From Corynebacterium striatum ATCC 6940 (GTDB taxonomy: Bacteria; Actinomycetota; Actinomycetes; Mycobacteriales; Mycobacteriaceae): 55,004 nucleotides of DNA. The stretch's first letter is position 1. Every line of letters starts with the position of its first letter. Location of the stretch: NCBI RefSeq assembly GCF_000159135.1, contig NZ_GG667527.1, positions 16,464 through 71,467 of the forward strand, in the 5' to 3' direction. The notes beneath the pieces are model-generated. The model did no database searches. It saw only the letters and a program-made list of their open reading frames with translations, and was not told where the DNA came from. Positions 41,984 to 50,510 of the stretch are shown here, one piece after another. The position numbers and the translations under genes were made by a program.

Positions 41984-42014
41984 GCCCGTCCCGGAACCTT
42001 CGGGGCGGGCGTTT
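41984..42014 (+). terminator. Terminator between actA and cydC
   Basis: GCCCGTCCCG / CGGGGCGGGC hairpin (41984-42010) with a 7-nt loop, followed by GTTTG. It lies between the two convergent genes and may serve both. Confidence 0.6.
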
Positions 42015-42045
42015 GCGCGTCAGTAGGCAATCGCGTGCCGCGGGG

Positions 42046-43620
42046 CTAGTGAGCACAGGGGCGAGGAAGTACCGTCACGCTGGGAGTGGCAAGCGCCGCC
42101 GAGGCGCCTGGCACGGGAGAGTGGGTGACGAGAATGACGGTGCGCTCTGCACGTGCGCCGGGCAGCGGCCCGCAGGCGAGTATGCGCAGCAGGGATGTGG
42201 CATCGGCATCAGCAATGTGCTCGGTGGGCTCGTCGAGAAGCAGGACTTGTGCATCGCTGCACAGCGCGCGGGCGAGCAACAGACGGCGACGTTGGCCAGC
42301 GGAGAGCGAGCCGGGGCCATCCGCGAGCACAAGATCTAAGTCGAGTTCGAAGTCGAGGGCGGCAAGCACGCGGCGCATGAGCTTCTCGCTGGCCGCGGGA
42401 GCGGCGACGCGCAGGTTCTCGCGCACCGACGTAGCGAAGATCCATGCGTCCTCCGCGCAATAATGACACGAGTTCGGCACGGTAACGGTGCCCGCCCGCG
42501 GGGTACGCAGTCCGGCAATGGTCTCGAGGAGCTGCGTCTTGCCCACCCCAGAGGGGCCACGCACGATGACGCGGGAATTTTCAGGGGCATGAAAGTCCCA
42601 GGTGGCCTGACCAAATTCGGTGCGCAACCCCGATACTGTGACTGCTGCGGTGCGCTCGCGCGGGATCTTTGTGTGGCGCGGGGTTGTCAGTAGCGTGGAT
42701 ACGCAGCGGAGAGAGGGCGCGGCCTCTACACCGGCGAGAGTTGCTGCCGCGAGTTGGCCGTGGGCCTCGAAGGCCGCGAGCGGCATGAGTACGAGCGCGC
42801 CCAACCACATTGGGTTGCCAGCATAGAAATGCACAGCGCAGACCAGCACGCCCCATGCCGCGAGCCCCGTAGCGAGGGTGAAGAGGCTGGTGGCGCGGGC
42901 CAAGGGGGCATCGGCAGCAACGCGTGCGGAGCTATCGCTTTCCGATGCCGCCGCGGCGTGGTCCAGCAGCTCTTCCGCGCGCCCCAAGGCCGTGAATTCG
43001 ACGCGGTGTTCAAGTACGAGATCGAGGCGCTCGATGAAGCGGGCGCGCTCGCGGGCAGCACGGTTGCGGGTGGCAGCGCGAGCGACGAGCCCCGGCACGG
43101 CAATGCCGGTGACGAGGAAGGCCGCAAGCATGATCGCCGCTGCATGCAGACTCAGCAGCGCCGTGGTGATGACCGCGAGCACGCTCATGGCGGCGGCGGT
43201 ACCGGAGGGGAGGAGCCCCCGCACGAGGAAATCGGTGATGGCGTCAGCGTCGCGGACAAGCCGAACGTGGGCGCGTCCGCGGCTGAAGGACGGGGACTCA
43301 CGTTCGACGAGCGCGGTGAAGATGGCGCTGCGCAGACGCGTGAGGGCGCGAAGCGCCATGTGGTGCGCGTAGAGACGGTCGACGTAGCGGAAGAGAGCAC
43401 GGGAGATGCCGAGCGCGCGCACGCTCGTCACGGCGACAGAGAGCACCAGCACGGGCGGCATCTGCCAAGCTCGGGTGATGAGCCAGCCAGAGGTGAGCGT
43501 GAGCGCTAGCGCCGCAGTGAGCGTTACCGTGCTGAGCGCGATGGCGGCGATGAGTTCGCGTCTGCGCACGCCAGCTGCGCGCAGGATGAAGCGGAGATCG
43601 GAGACGAAAGAAGAAGTCAT
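42046..43620 (-). CDS. cydC: Cysteine/glutathione-type ABC exporter subunit CydC
   Basis: Half-size ABC exporter of 524 residues that pairs with CydD; the complex exports thiol reductants and is needed to assemble cytochrome bd. It has an N-terminal membrane domain of about six segments (15-300), Walker A GPSGVGKT near 355, the signature GSLSAGQRRRLLLARAL and Walker B VLLLDEP. The ATG overlaps the cydD stop (4-bp ATGA overlap), so translation is coupled. It is the last gene of cydABDC. In a mycothiol-using organism the natural substrate could be cysteine or another thiol. Confidence 0.9.
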   Translation of the reverse strand: MTSSFVSDLRFILRAAGVRRRELIAAIALSTVTLTAALALTLTSGWLITRAWQMPPVLVLSVAVTSVRALGISRALFRYVDRLYAHHMALRALTRLRSAIFTALVERESPSFSRGRAHVRLVRDADAITDFLVRGLLPSGTAAAMSVLAVITTALLSLHAAAIMLAAFLVTGIAVPGLVARAATRNRAARERARFIERLDLVLEHRVEFTALGRAEELLDHAAAASESDSSARVAADAPLARATSLFTLATGLAAWGVLVCAVHFYAGNPMWLGALVLMPLAAFEAHGQLAAATLAGVEAAPSLRCVSTLLTTPRHTKIPRERTAAVTVSGLRTEFGQATWDFHAPENSRVIVRGPSGVGKTQLLETIAGLRTPRAGTVTVPNSCHYCAEDAWIFATSVRENLRVAAPAASEKLMRRVLAALDFELDLDLVLADGPGSLSAGQRRRLLLARALCSDAQVLLLDEPTEHIADADATSLLRILACGPLPGARAERTVILVTHSPVPGASAALATPSVTVLPRPCAH

Positions 43621-45188
43621 AGCTCAATCACCTCGTCGGCTTTCGCGATAAGGCGCGGATCATGGCTGGCCACGAGCACAACAGCGCCCGCGTGTGCCCG
43701 CGCCTGGAGGGCCGCGATGACGTTGGTGACGAGCTCGGGGGAGAGGTGGGCGGTGGGCTCGTCGAGGAGATAGCACGGTGCGTCCACCGCGAGGGTGCGT
43801 ACGATGCCCACGCGTTCGCGCTGGCCCGCGGAAATACCTGTGCCGCCGGTGGCCACGTCATGAGCGTGCCCCACCCCGAGCGGGACAGCATCCTGCGCGG
43901 CGGCGAGCGCGGAATCGGTGGCATCGGTGAGCGCCAGGTTCTCAGCGACCGTGCCAGTAACCAGCGCCGGGCTGGCGGCAAGATATGCGGAGCCTGGAGG
44001 CAGGCGGACGGTCCCGGTAACGGCGGCGTCTGGAAGTGCGCCCAGAAGAGCAAGCAAAACGGTGGATTTTCCAGAGCCGTTGGCGCCGCTGAGCACCGTG
44101 AGCGCGCCAGGCCGTGCTTTAAAAGTCAGATCCTGAGGCCGCATGCCATCACGGCCAGAGATACTCACGTGAGAGACCGAGACTTCCGAACCAGCCAGCG
44201 TGCGATATCCACCCGTGACCTCTGGCTTTGCGGCGGCGCTGTCGATGACCCCGAGGAGCATCTGGGCGGCTTCTAAGCCATCGGCCGCGGCATGGAAGCT
44301 GGAACCCACCGCGCGCACCGGGTTGAAGACCTCAGGCACGATGATGAGCACGACCAGCGCGGGGAGTAGCTCGATGGAGCCAGTGACGAGGCGCAGGCCG
44401 ATATTGACGGCAACGAGTGCCACGGAGAGCGTAGCCAGAAACTCGAGCGCAAAGGATGATAGGAAGGCCAGACGCAGCACGCCCATCGTGGCCTTGGAAT
44501 GGCGCTCGCCCAGACTTCCCACGGATCGCGTTGGCTGCTTGGTCGCGTGCAGCGCCCGCAGCGTGGGCGCACCTCGCACGAGATCCGCGAGCTGGCCGCC
44601 GAGCCCGGCGGTGACGGCTAGGCGTCGCTGCGTGTGTTGCGCGGTGAGCGCGCCGATGAGCACCATAAACGCCGGGATGAGGGGCAGCGTCACTAGAGCG
44701 AAGACAGCAGAGACCCAATCGAAATAGGCTATGGTAACAAGCGCCGCAGGGGTCGCGATGCAGACCGCCACGAGAGCGGGCAGAAACTGCGACAGATACG
44801 GCCGGAAGTCCTCCATGCCGCGGGTGAGCACGTGGCGCCACTGTCCGGACTCTTCTTGCACGACGCGTGGGTCGCGAGTAGCCAGGGCGCGCAGGGTACG
44901 CATGCGCAGCGCGTCGACGGTCTTGCCCACCGCGTGGGCCTGCGCGCGGGAACTCGCCCAGGCAGCGGCCGCATGGAGCAGTACCACCGCGAGTACTGCC
45001 AACAGCAGCGGCCACAGTTCACGAAGGTGAGCGTCGGACGTGATGGTTCGCGCGGCCACTGTGCCGATAAGCACGCCGCGCGCGATGACGAGCACAGTAT
45101 CGAGCGCCTGAAAGCTGCCGGTACGCAGAATGAGGCCGCGCACTGGCGGCACGAGGCGCATAAGCCGCGGATCGAGGGGAGCAGCCAT
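43617..45188 (-). CDS. cydD: ABC exporter subunit CydD
   Basis: First half of the CydDC exporter, 523 residues: membrane domain (about 20-310), Walker A SGANGSGKST near 366, signature TGISAGQRERVGIVRTL and Walker B CYLLDEP. It starts 13 nt after cydB and overlaps cydC by 4 bp. The order cydA-cydB-cydD-cydC is the usual one of Gram-positive bacteria. No strong ribosome binding site is visible, consistent with coupling to cydB. Confidence 0.9.
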   Translation of the reverse strand: MAAPLDPRLMRLVPPVRGLILRTGSFQALDTVLVIARGVLIGTVAARTITSDAHLRELWPLLLAVLAVVLLHAAAAWASSRAQAHAVGKTVDALRMRTLRALATRDPRVVQEESGQWRHVLTRGMEDFRPYLSQFLPALVAVCIATPAALVTIAYFDWVSAVFALVTLPLIPAFMVLIGALTAQHTQRRLAVTAGLGGQLADLVRGAPTLRALHATKQPTRSVGSLGERHSKATMGVLRLAFLSSFALEFLATLSVALVAVNIGLRLVTGSIELLPALVVLIIVPEVFNPVRAVGSSFHAAADGLEAAQMLLGVIDSAAAKPEVTGGYRTLAGSEVSVSHVSISGRDGMRPQDLTFKARPGALTVLSGANGSGKSTVLLALLGALPDAAVTGTVRLPPGSAYLAASPALVTGTVAENLALTDATDSALAAAQDAVPLGVGHAHDVATGGTGISAGQRERVGIVRTLAVDAPCYLLDEPTAHLSPELVTNVIAALQARAHAGAVVLVASHDPRLIAKADEVIEL

Positions 45189-45201
45189 GGCTGGGCTCGC
45201 C

Positions 45202-46212
45202 TTAAGCGTCGACGCCGATGCGCGCGCGGAACTGCCAGTAGGTCCAGCCTTGGCCGATGAGGACGGCTGGCGCGAGCACCACCGCAGCCCACGTCATGAT
45301 CTTCAGGGTGTACGGGCTCGCGGACGCAGTGTAAATATCCAGGCCTGCCACGTCCGTGACGGAAGGCAGGACGTTGGGGAAGAGCGCTCCGAAGAGCGCC
45401 AATCCCACCGCGATGATCGCCGCGGCGGTGCCGAAGAACGCCGTACGATCACGACCGCTCCACAGGCCCGCGAAGGCGGCGACGAGCGCGAGCGCGACGG
45501 CCGCAAGGGCAATCCAGGTCCAGGATTTGCCGAAGTTTAGCTGCATCCACACGAGGTAGATCGCACCGACCGCAAGTGTGGCGATGGCCAGCCAGCCCCG
45601 CGCGATGGCGTGGACTTGCGTGCGAACCGGTGCGTGGGTCTTGAGCCCCAAGAAGAGAGCGCCATGGAAGGCGAAGAGCAGCAGAAAGGCCGCGCCGCCC
45701 AGCAGGCCGCGCGGGTTAAGCAGCCCCAGGAAACCATCTATCACCGAGTCGACATGACCGGGGGACGAGAAAGCAACGCCCGCCACGATGTTGGTCATGG
45801 CTACGCCCCACAGTAGAGCGGGGAGATAGGAGCCGAGCGCGATGCCGATATCGCAACGTTTGCGCCAAGCGAGGGTGTCGACCTTAACGCGCCACTCAAG
45901 GCTGACGCCGCGGATAATGAGTGCAGTAACGATGAGTAACAGCGGCAAATAAAAGCCCGAGAAGAGCGTCGCGTACCACTCCGGGAAGGCCGCGAAGATG
46001 GAGGCACCAGCGACGATGAGCCAGACCTCGTTGCCGTCCCAGACAGGACCGATGGCGCGCACCGCGGCGGTACGGCGCGCATCGCTGTCCGCGGCGGATT
46101 CCCCGCGCAAGAAAGGCAAGAGCATGCCCACGCCGAAGTCGAATCCTTCAAGCACGAAGTAGCCCGTGAAGAAGAAGGCGATGATGATAAACCACACGGT
46201 GTTGAGATCCAT
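45202..46212 (-). CDS. cydB: Cytochrome bd oxidase subunit II
   Basis: Membrane protein of 336 residues with eight to nine hydrophobic segments, the second subunit of the quinol oxidase. It starts with the typical TVWFIIIAFFFTGYFVLEGFD and contains GNEVWLIVAGA. It has AAGGGGAAG as ribosome binding site inside the end of cydA and a 2-nt gap to cydA. With CydA it reduces O2 to water using menaquinol, useful under low oxygen or when the bc1-aa3 branch is blocked. Confidence 0.93.
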   Translation of the reverse strand: MDLNTVWFIIIAFFFTGYFVLEGFDFGVGMLLPFLRGESAADSDARRTAAVRAIGPVWDGNEVWLIVAGASIFAAFPEWYATLFSGFYLPLLLIVTALIIRGVSLEWRVKVDTLAWRKRCDIGIALGSYLPALLWGVAMTNIVAGVAFSSPGHVDSVIDGFLGLLNPRGLLGGAAFLLLFAFHGALFLGLKTHAPVRTQVHAIARGWLAIATLAVGAIYLVWMQLNFGKSWTWIALAAVALALVAAFAGLWSGRDRTAFFGTAAAIIAVGLALFGALFPNVLPSVTDVAGLDIYTASASPYTLKIMTWAAVVLAPAVLIGQGWTYWQFRARIGVDA

Positions 46213-46214
46213 GA

Positions 46215-47756
46215 CTACTTCCCCTTCTTGTTCGTGGCACCGGCTGCAGCCGCGCCCGCAGCAGAATCGCTAAAGCTCAGAGGCTGTAGCTCAGTATCTT
46301 CACCCGGCCCATAAAGAGCCGCAGCCAGGTCTTTTTCATCCCCGTCGCGCAGGCCCGGCTGATTGAGCCCCATCACTGCGTAGCGGCGCATGAGCCAGAA
46401 CCAGATGACGGCCAAGATGCCGTAGAGCAACGTGAAGACAATGAGACTCGTCCACACCACCCACTCCGGGTGATCGGAGGCGCCAAAGTCCACGATGAGG
46501 TGAATCTTTTCTGCTGAACCGGCGGCTTCCGGATTGGGAGCGACGATCCATGGCTGGCGGCCCATCTCGGTGAAGATCCAGCCCGAGAAGTTCGACAGCC
46601 ACGGTGCGGGCAGCGCCAGTAGTGCCGCGCTGGACATCCACTTCGCCTGCGGCACGCGGTGGCTCCGCGTGGTCCACAGTGCGACGAGAGCCAAGATGAC
46701 CGGCACCGCGAGGAAGCCGATCATGAGGCGGAAGGACCAGTACGTCACGAAGAGATTGGGAGTGTAATTGCCTGGCCCGTAGAGCGCTTCATACGTTTGC
46801 TGCAACTCGTTGACGCCGCGCAGCTCGACGCCGCTGAAGGTTCCCTTCGCCAGGAAAGACAGAACGTAGGGCACGTCGAGCATATGCACGGCGGTCTCAC
46901 AGTTGTTCATCGAGGAAAACGACAAGATGGAAAATGCTGGGTCCATTTCGGTCTCGCACAGTGCTTCGGCGGAGGCCATCTTCATCGGCTGTTGGACGAA
47001 CATGAGCTTGCCAAGGAAGTCACCCGTGAGCGCAACGGCTGCCGTACCGACCAGGATGACCCAGGAACCGAAGCGGGTGAGGCTGCGCCAGATTCCTGCT
47101 GCGTGCCCATGGGCATCGCCTGCGCGGGTCTCGCGCAGCATCCACCATCCGGCAACGCCGGCAACAAGCGTGCCGCCCAGGATCCAACCGCCGGCGACCG
47201 CATGTGGGAAGGCCTGTAGCGCGGTGGGGTTGGTAAGCAGTGCCCAGAAATCCGTGAGTGTTGCACGGCCCTTGACTTCGTCAAAAGCAGCGCCCACGGG
47301 GTGCTGCATGAAAGAGTTGGCGACGATGATGAAGTATGCGGAGACATTCACCGCGATAGCGACCGTCCAGATGGCGGCGAGGTGAGCCCATTTGGGCACG
47401 CGGTCCCAACCGAAGATCCACACGCCCAGGAAGACGGATTCGAAGAAGAAGGCCGCGAGTCCCTCGAATGCGAGCGGGGCGCCGAAAACATCGCCCACGA
47501 AGCGGGAGTATTCGGACCAGTTCATGCCGAATTGGAATTCCTGCACAATGCCGGTGACTACGCCCATGGCGAAGTTGATGAGGAAGAGATTTCCGAAGAA
47601 CTTCGTGGCCCGGAACCATTCAGGGTTGCCGGTGCGGTGCCACACAGTCTGCATGATGGCCACCATCGGCCCTAGCCCCAGGGTCAGCGGCACAAAAATG
47701 TAGTGGTAGACAGTCGTAATGCCGAACTGCCACCTCGAGATATCAACGAGATCCAA
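46215..47756 (-). CDS. cydA: Cytochrome bd oxidase subunit I
   Basis: Heme-binding subunit of cytochrome bd, 513 residues. The heme ligand H18 lies in TTVYHYIFVPLTLGL; the conserved MGRQPWIV motif is near 397. The start is a TTG at 47756 (reads DLVDISRWQFGITTVYH), since longer frames add unconserved residues; AAAGGA lies about 10 nt upstream. The quinol loop appears short, as in most actinobacteria. C. glutamicum carries its cyd genes at another map position, so the operon's place here is a lineage difference. Confidence 0.92.
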   Translation of the reverse strand: MDLVDISRWQFGITTVYHYIFVPLTLGLGPMVAIMQTVWHRTGNPEWFRATKFFGNLFLINFAMGVVTGIVQEFQFGMNWSEYSRFVGDVFGAPLAFEGLAAFFFESVFLGVWIFGWDRVPKWAHLAAIWTVAIAVNVSAYFIIVANSFMQHPVGAAFDEVKGRATLTDFWALLTNPTALQAFPHAVAGGWILGGTLVAGVAGWWMLRETRAGDAHGHAAGIWRSLTRFGSWVILVGTAAVALTGDFLGKLMFVQQPMKMASAEALCETEMDPAFSILSFSSMNNCETAVHMLDVPYVLSFLAKGTFSGVELRGVNELQQTYEALYGPGNYTPNLFVTYWSFRLMIGFLAVPVILALVALWTTRSHRVPQAKWMSSAALLALPAPWLSNFSGWIFTEMGRQPWIVAPNPEAAGSAEKIHLIVDFGASDHPEWVVWTSLIVFTLLYGILAVIWFWLMRRYAVMGLNQPGLRDGDEKDLAAALYGPGEDTELQPLSFSDSAAGAAAAGATNKKGK

Positions 47757-48109
47757 AACGCACCCGTCCTTTAATTCCGAATGCGCGCCCCGCATTTTGT
47801 GCGGACGTGCGCATTAGTATCAACCCGTGGTGAAAATCCGCGGTTATTTAATATAGTCGCTCCGGAAGTGCGGATAGTTCCGGGCCATGAGCAAAAGCAC
47901 ATTATCGGCGACGTGTTTGCGTCACGCTGGTGTGTAACCCGGAGAAAATACCCACGTTCCGATTGGCTTCTTCTAGAACGAGACGGCCTTGAGATTGAAG
48001 CCGTTTGTGCCATTTTTTACGGCAATACTTCCGGCTGTATGTAGCGGGGCCGAAAACATGGGGGCGAATTTCAATCCAACGCGTGCTGCCGGTACACTAA
48101 CTATCCATT
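47757..48109. other. Spacer between cydA and tRNA-Lys
   Basis: No gene is supported; one 87-codon frame (47781-48044) has no family likeness. For cydA, GATACT (47816-47821, minus strand) is a possible -10 hexamer, and ATGCG/CGCAT (47781-47795) a small dyad in the leader that might bind a redox regulator. For the tRNA, TACACT (48093-48098) lies 11 nt before the mature 5' end. Confidence 0.35.
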
Positions 48110-48182
48110 GGGCCTTTAGCTCAGTTGGTAGAGCTACGGACTTTTAATCCGCAGGTCCCGGGTTCGAGCCCCGGAGGGCCCA
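48110..48182 (+). tRNA. tRNA-Lys (TTT)
   Basis: 73-nt cloverleaf with acceptor stem GGGCCTT/AGGGCCC, D arm AGCTCAGTTGGTAGAGCT, anticodon loop CTTTTAA (anticodon TTT) and T loop GGTTCGAGCC. CCA is not encoded. A strong terminator follows immediately. Confidence 0.95.
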
Positions 48183-48183
48183 C

Positions 48184-48233
48184 AAAACGGCGTTTCCCCT
48201 AGAAGACTTACTTTCTAGGGGAAACGCCGTTTT
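48184..48233 (+). terminator. Long perfect hairpin after tRNA-Lys
   Basis: A perfect 21-bp stem, 48184-48204 pairing with 48213-48233 (beginning AAAACGGCG, ending CGCCGTTTT), with an 8-nt loop. It is A-rich at its 5' side and T-rich at its 3' side, so it can stop transcription in both directions. It also insulates the lipocalin remnant. Confidence 0.9.
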
Positions 48234-48295
48234 CTAGCTCTGGCGAAGTTATCGAGCTAGCGAGAGGGTTTCTGACGCTTTGGTTCTAATGCGCA

Positions 48296-48952
48296 CTAAA
48301 TCGTGCAAAGAGGGCGAACGTCGTCTTGCCCGCCGTCGACCGGCGTGGTCAGGAAGGCACAGTCCCACCAACCGCGGTTAGTCACGATGAACTTTACGGT
48401 GGCCCATTGCTCTGGCGTTAGGTAGGGGGGTGCGGGAGAGAACGAAACCCGAAAGACGATCTGGGTCTCCGATAATGGTGAGGGAGTAGTCCTCGGCGAG
48501 GTACGTGACTCGGTAGTTGACCGGTCCGTTTTCGTTCTGGAAGGGAATTCCGGAGAAGTTTACGCGCAACGAAGCGTCACTACGCACACTTGCCGTGCCG
48601 TGGATTCCGGATCGCCCGCCCAGGTAGGTTCGGCAGGAATTGTCCACGGAATCGTGCGGGCGTCGATGACCGAATACTTCGCAACAGAGTTGGAGCCGCA
48701 CTGTAGCTGCGCTGGTTGCGGCAGGGCAGCTACTTAGTACCAGGTTCCTTGAAACTTGTTTAGATTAACCTGACCGCCGAATTCCGGCAGAGGATTAGCG
48801 CTGCCGGGAAGGTTCTCTGCGGTGAACTGAGAGGAACCGCCGCCCAACCTGCCGCCGTCAAAAATATCTTGGGCCGAAGCTGGAGGGGCGTTGGCAAACG
48901 AGCTAAGCATGGCCAAAACGAGAACAGAAATTTTAAACGCATCGTTGCCCAT
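48296..48952 (-). pseudogene. Decayed secreted lipocalin gene
   Basis: Remnant of an exported lipocalin. From ATG 48952 there is a signal peptide (FKISVLVLAMLSSF ... ASAQD), then VNLNKFQGTWY, the first lipocalin motif, cut by a TAA stop where a CAA glutamine codon would give YQVAALPQP. The same frame continues (LQCGSNSVAKYSVIDARTI). A frameshift then leads to SCRTYLGGRSGIHGTASV and YRVTYLAEDYSLTIIGDP, and a second frameshift to LTPEQWATVKFIV and the stop at 48296. So the gene has one nonsense and two frameshift lesions. Cysteines and motifs are otherwise well kept, which suggests recent decay. Confidence 0.8.
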
Positions 48953-48994
48953 CGAGGGCTCTCCTAGAGATGGAAAGAGTGGGTGTAGAACTGT

Positions 48995-49327
48995 CTAGTT
49001 CTTTACCAACTTGCGGATAGCCGTCATGGCCTCTTCTAGCTTCTCCTTGGCCAGTTCACCGTCTTCGGCGGCGGCACCGGCTACGCAGTGCTCAATATGG
49101 TCTTCGAGTAAGGCCAAAGAGGCATTTTCCAGCGCGGAGGTCACCGCGGAAATCTGCGTGATGATGTCGATGCAGTATTTGTCTTCTTCGATCATGCGGT
49201 GGATGCCGCGCGTTTGACCCTCGATGCGCTTTAAACGCGCCAAATACTTCGCTTTGTTTTTGCTATCTGCGTTATATCCGTGCACGTGAGGCTCATGGCA
49301 GGCGCAGGTATGTTGCTGGTCAGACAT
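48995..49327 (-). CDS. csoR: CsoR-family copper-sensing repressor
   Basis: Helical DNA-binding metal sensor of 110 residues. The copper triad C-H-C is C52, H77 and C81, with the same spacing as mycobacterial CsoR (25 and 4 residues). An N-terminal extension rich in Cys and His (HTCACHEPHVHGY) may add metal binding. Family members release DNA when Cu(I) binds. No copper ATPase or chaperone gene is in the window, so targets lie elsewhere or the gene controls itself. The ATG at 49327 lacks a clear ribosome binding site. Confidence 0.88.
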   Translation of the reverse strand: MSDQQHTCACHEPHVHGYNADSKNKAKYLARLKRIEGQTRGIHRMIEEDKYCIDIITQISAVTSALENASLALLEDHIEHCVAGAAAEDGELAKEKLEEAMTAIRKLVKN

Positions 49328-49421
49328 GGTTTTCTGCGTTCATCTAGGGGTTCCTTTCAGGGCGATTTTGTATCGTTCGACATCTCCAGTATATTTTTAA
49401 AACGTTGCTTCAAGGCAACGG

Positions 49422-49494
49422 GCCCCCATCGTCTAGCGGCCTAGGACACCGCCCTTTCACGGCGGCGGCACGGGTTCGAATCCCGTTGGGGGTA
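49422..49494 (+). tRNA. tRNA-Glu (TTC)
   Basis: 73-nt cloverleaf, acceptor GCCCCCA/TGGGGGT, anticodon loop CTTTCAC (anticodon TTC), T arm CGGGTTCGAATCCCG. CCA is not encoded. Confidence 0.93.
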
Positions 49495-49539
49495 CGAAGC
49501 TCTTTCGCTTCATACCGGTCTTTTTTAAGGCCACAATTC

Positions 49540-49620
49540 AATATGGCCCTGTGGCGCAGTTGGTTAGCGCGCCGCCCTGTCACGGCGGAGGTCGCGGGTT
49601 CAAGTCCCGTCAGGGTCGCC
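49540..49620 (+). repeat. 81-bp direct repeat containing tRNA-Asp, copy 1
   Basis: The sequence from AATATGG before the tRNA to GTCGCC after it is identical at 49540-49620 and 50274-50354. The two copies are 734 bp apart and bracket a gene-poor segment. Confidence 0.85.
49545..49618 (+). tRNA. tRNA-Asp (GTC), copy 1
   Basis: 74-nt cloverleaf, acceptor GGCCCTG/CAGGGTC, anticodon loop CTGTCAC (anticodon GTC), T arm GCGGGTTCAAGTCCCG. Identical to the copy at 50279. Confidence 0.94.
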
Positions 49621-49627
49621 ATATTGC

Positions 49628-49658
49628 AAGCCGGTTCCAGGATTGGGGCCGGCTTTTG
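49628..49658 (+). terminator. Terminator after the first tRNA-Asp
   Basis: AAGCCGG (49628-49634) / CCGGCTT (49649-49655), followed by TTGTC. Confidence 0.65.
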
Positions 49659-50273
49659 TCATGTCCAAGTCCCATTCCGGTGGCGCAATTGTGTTCTGTG
49701 TCATGCGCTCTTTGCTTAGATCTTTAGTCGGTATCTGCGTGCAGTGTGTGCCTGAGATAATCGGTGAACAAGATAGGTATGGCAGTGGAGCACGACTAGG
49801 CCTGCTAGACGCGGTGGCTGCGCTGGTGCTTGCGCTGACTGGGGTTGCTACCTGGCCGACGCGTGCGGAGGGTGCTGGCGCGACGTCGGAAAGCGCGGCG
49901 TTAATTTTGGATGCATCGAGCTCGATGACATAGCCAGGGTCAAAGTCGACCTTCGAGCCAATGGGTTTCGATAGGCCGCAAGTCGCGACCAACGCCGCAC
50001 GGTCAAACGAGACTCAACGCGAGACCTATGGCGAGGATCGTCCTAACTGACAATTTGAGCATCTCTGTTCGACGATCTGGAGCCTTCGTTGGCAACTGTG
50101 CAGGTTTCTTTTTCTTGGCCGAGCGCTGGTCGCGTTAGCCCCGCCGTGGAAGCAAAGCAGCGCCAAATAGCCCTAAAGAATTGTCCTGAAATTGCTGTTA
50201 AGGTGCGGATTTGTCTAGCTTTAAGAATGTTGTGTAGAGTAATTATTCGTGCCAGAGAGCACAGCAACAATAG
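49659..50273. other. Gene-poor segment between the two tRNA-Asp copies
   Basis: No intact gene is supported. On the minus strand a hydrophobic start MLKLSVRTILAIGLALSLV (from 50062) ends at a stop codon. In another frame VATCGLSKPIGSKVDFDPG follows with a lipobox-like LVATC, so a decayed small lipoprotein gene is possible. The rest is AT/GC-mixed sequence without motifs I recognise. Confidence 0.3.
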
Positions 50274-50354
50274 AATATGGCCCTGTGGCGCAGTTGGTTA
50301 GCGCGCCGCCCTGTCACGGCGGAGGTCGCGGGTTCAAGTCCCGTCAGGGTCGCC
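50274..50354 (+). repeat. 81-bp direct repeat containing tRNA-Asp, copy 2
   Basis: Second copy of the 81-bp repeat at 49540-49620, with no base difference. Confidence 0.85.
50279..50352 (+). tRNA. tRNA-Asp (GTC), copy 2
   Basis: Identical to the copy at 49545-49618. tRNA-Phe follows after 21 nt. Confidence 0.94.
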
Positions 50355-50373
50355 GAAGTCCTCAGTGGCTTCT

Positions 50374-50446
50374 GGCCAGATAGCTCAGTCGGTAGAGCAC
50401 ACGCCTGAAAAGTGTGGGGTCGCCAGTTCGATCCTGGCTCTGGCCA
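50374..50446 (+). tRNA. tRNA-Phe (GAA)
   Basis: 73-nt cloverleaf, acceptor GGCCAGA/TCTGGCC, anticodon loop CTGAAAA (anticodon GAA), T arm GCCAGTTCGATCCTGGC. CCA is not encoded. It is probably co-transcribed with the preceding tRNA-Asp. Confidence 0.95.
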
Positions 50447-50452
50447 CAAATC

Positions 50453-50481
50453 AACCCCCTTCTTCAGAAGGGGGTTCTTTT
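50453..50481 (+). terminator. Terminator after tRNA-Phe
   Basis: AACCCCCTTCT (50453-50463) / AGAAGGGGGTT (50466-50476), perfect 11-bp arms, followed by CTTTT. Confidence 0.85.
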
Positions 50482-50497
50482 GGTTTTGCAGAAATGG

Positions 50498-50503
50498 TTT
50501 AAT
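50498..50503 (+). promoter_or_regulatory. -10 hexamer of the acetyltransferase gene
   Basis: TTTAAT, 7 nt before the ATG at 50511. Confidence 0.45.
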
Positions 50504-50510
50504 GGGCCAC

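Noticed and set aside
47781..48044. 87-codon frame upstream of tRNA-Lys
   Set aside because: No ribosome binding site, odd composition, no family likeness and position inside the cydA promoter region.
49328..49372. CsoR operator upstream of csoR
   Set aside because: Only a short CTAGGGG half is visible; the inverted G/C-tract partner expected of CsoR sites is not there.
49643..49992. Overlapping frames between the tRNA-Asp copies
   Set aside because: Both strands are open but neither shows a complete gene; only a weak lipoprotein-like remnant was noted.
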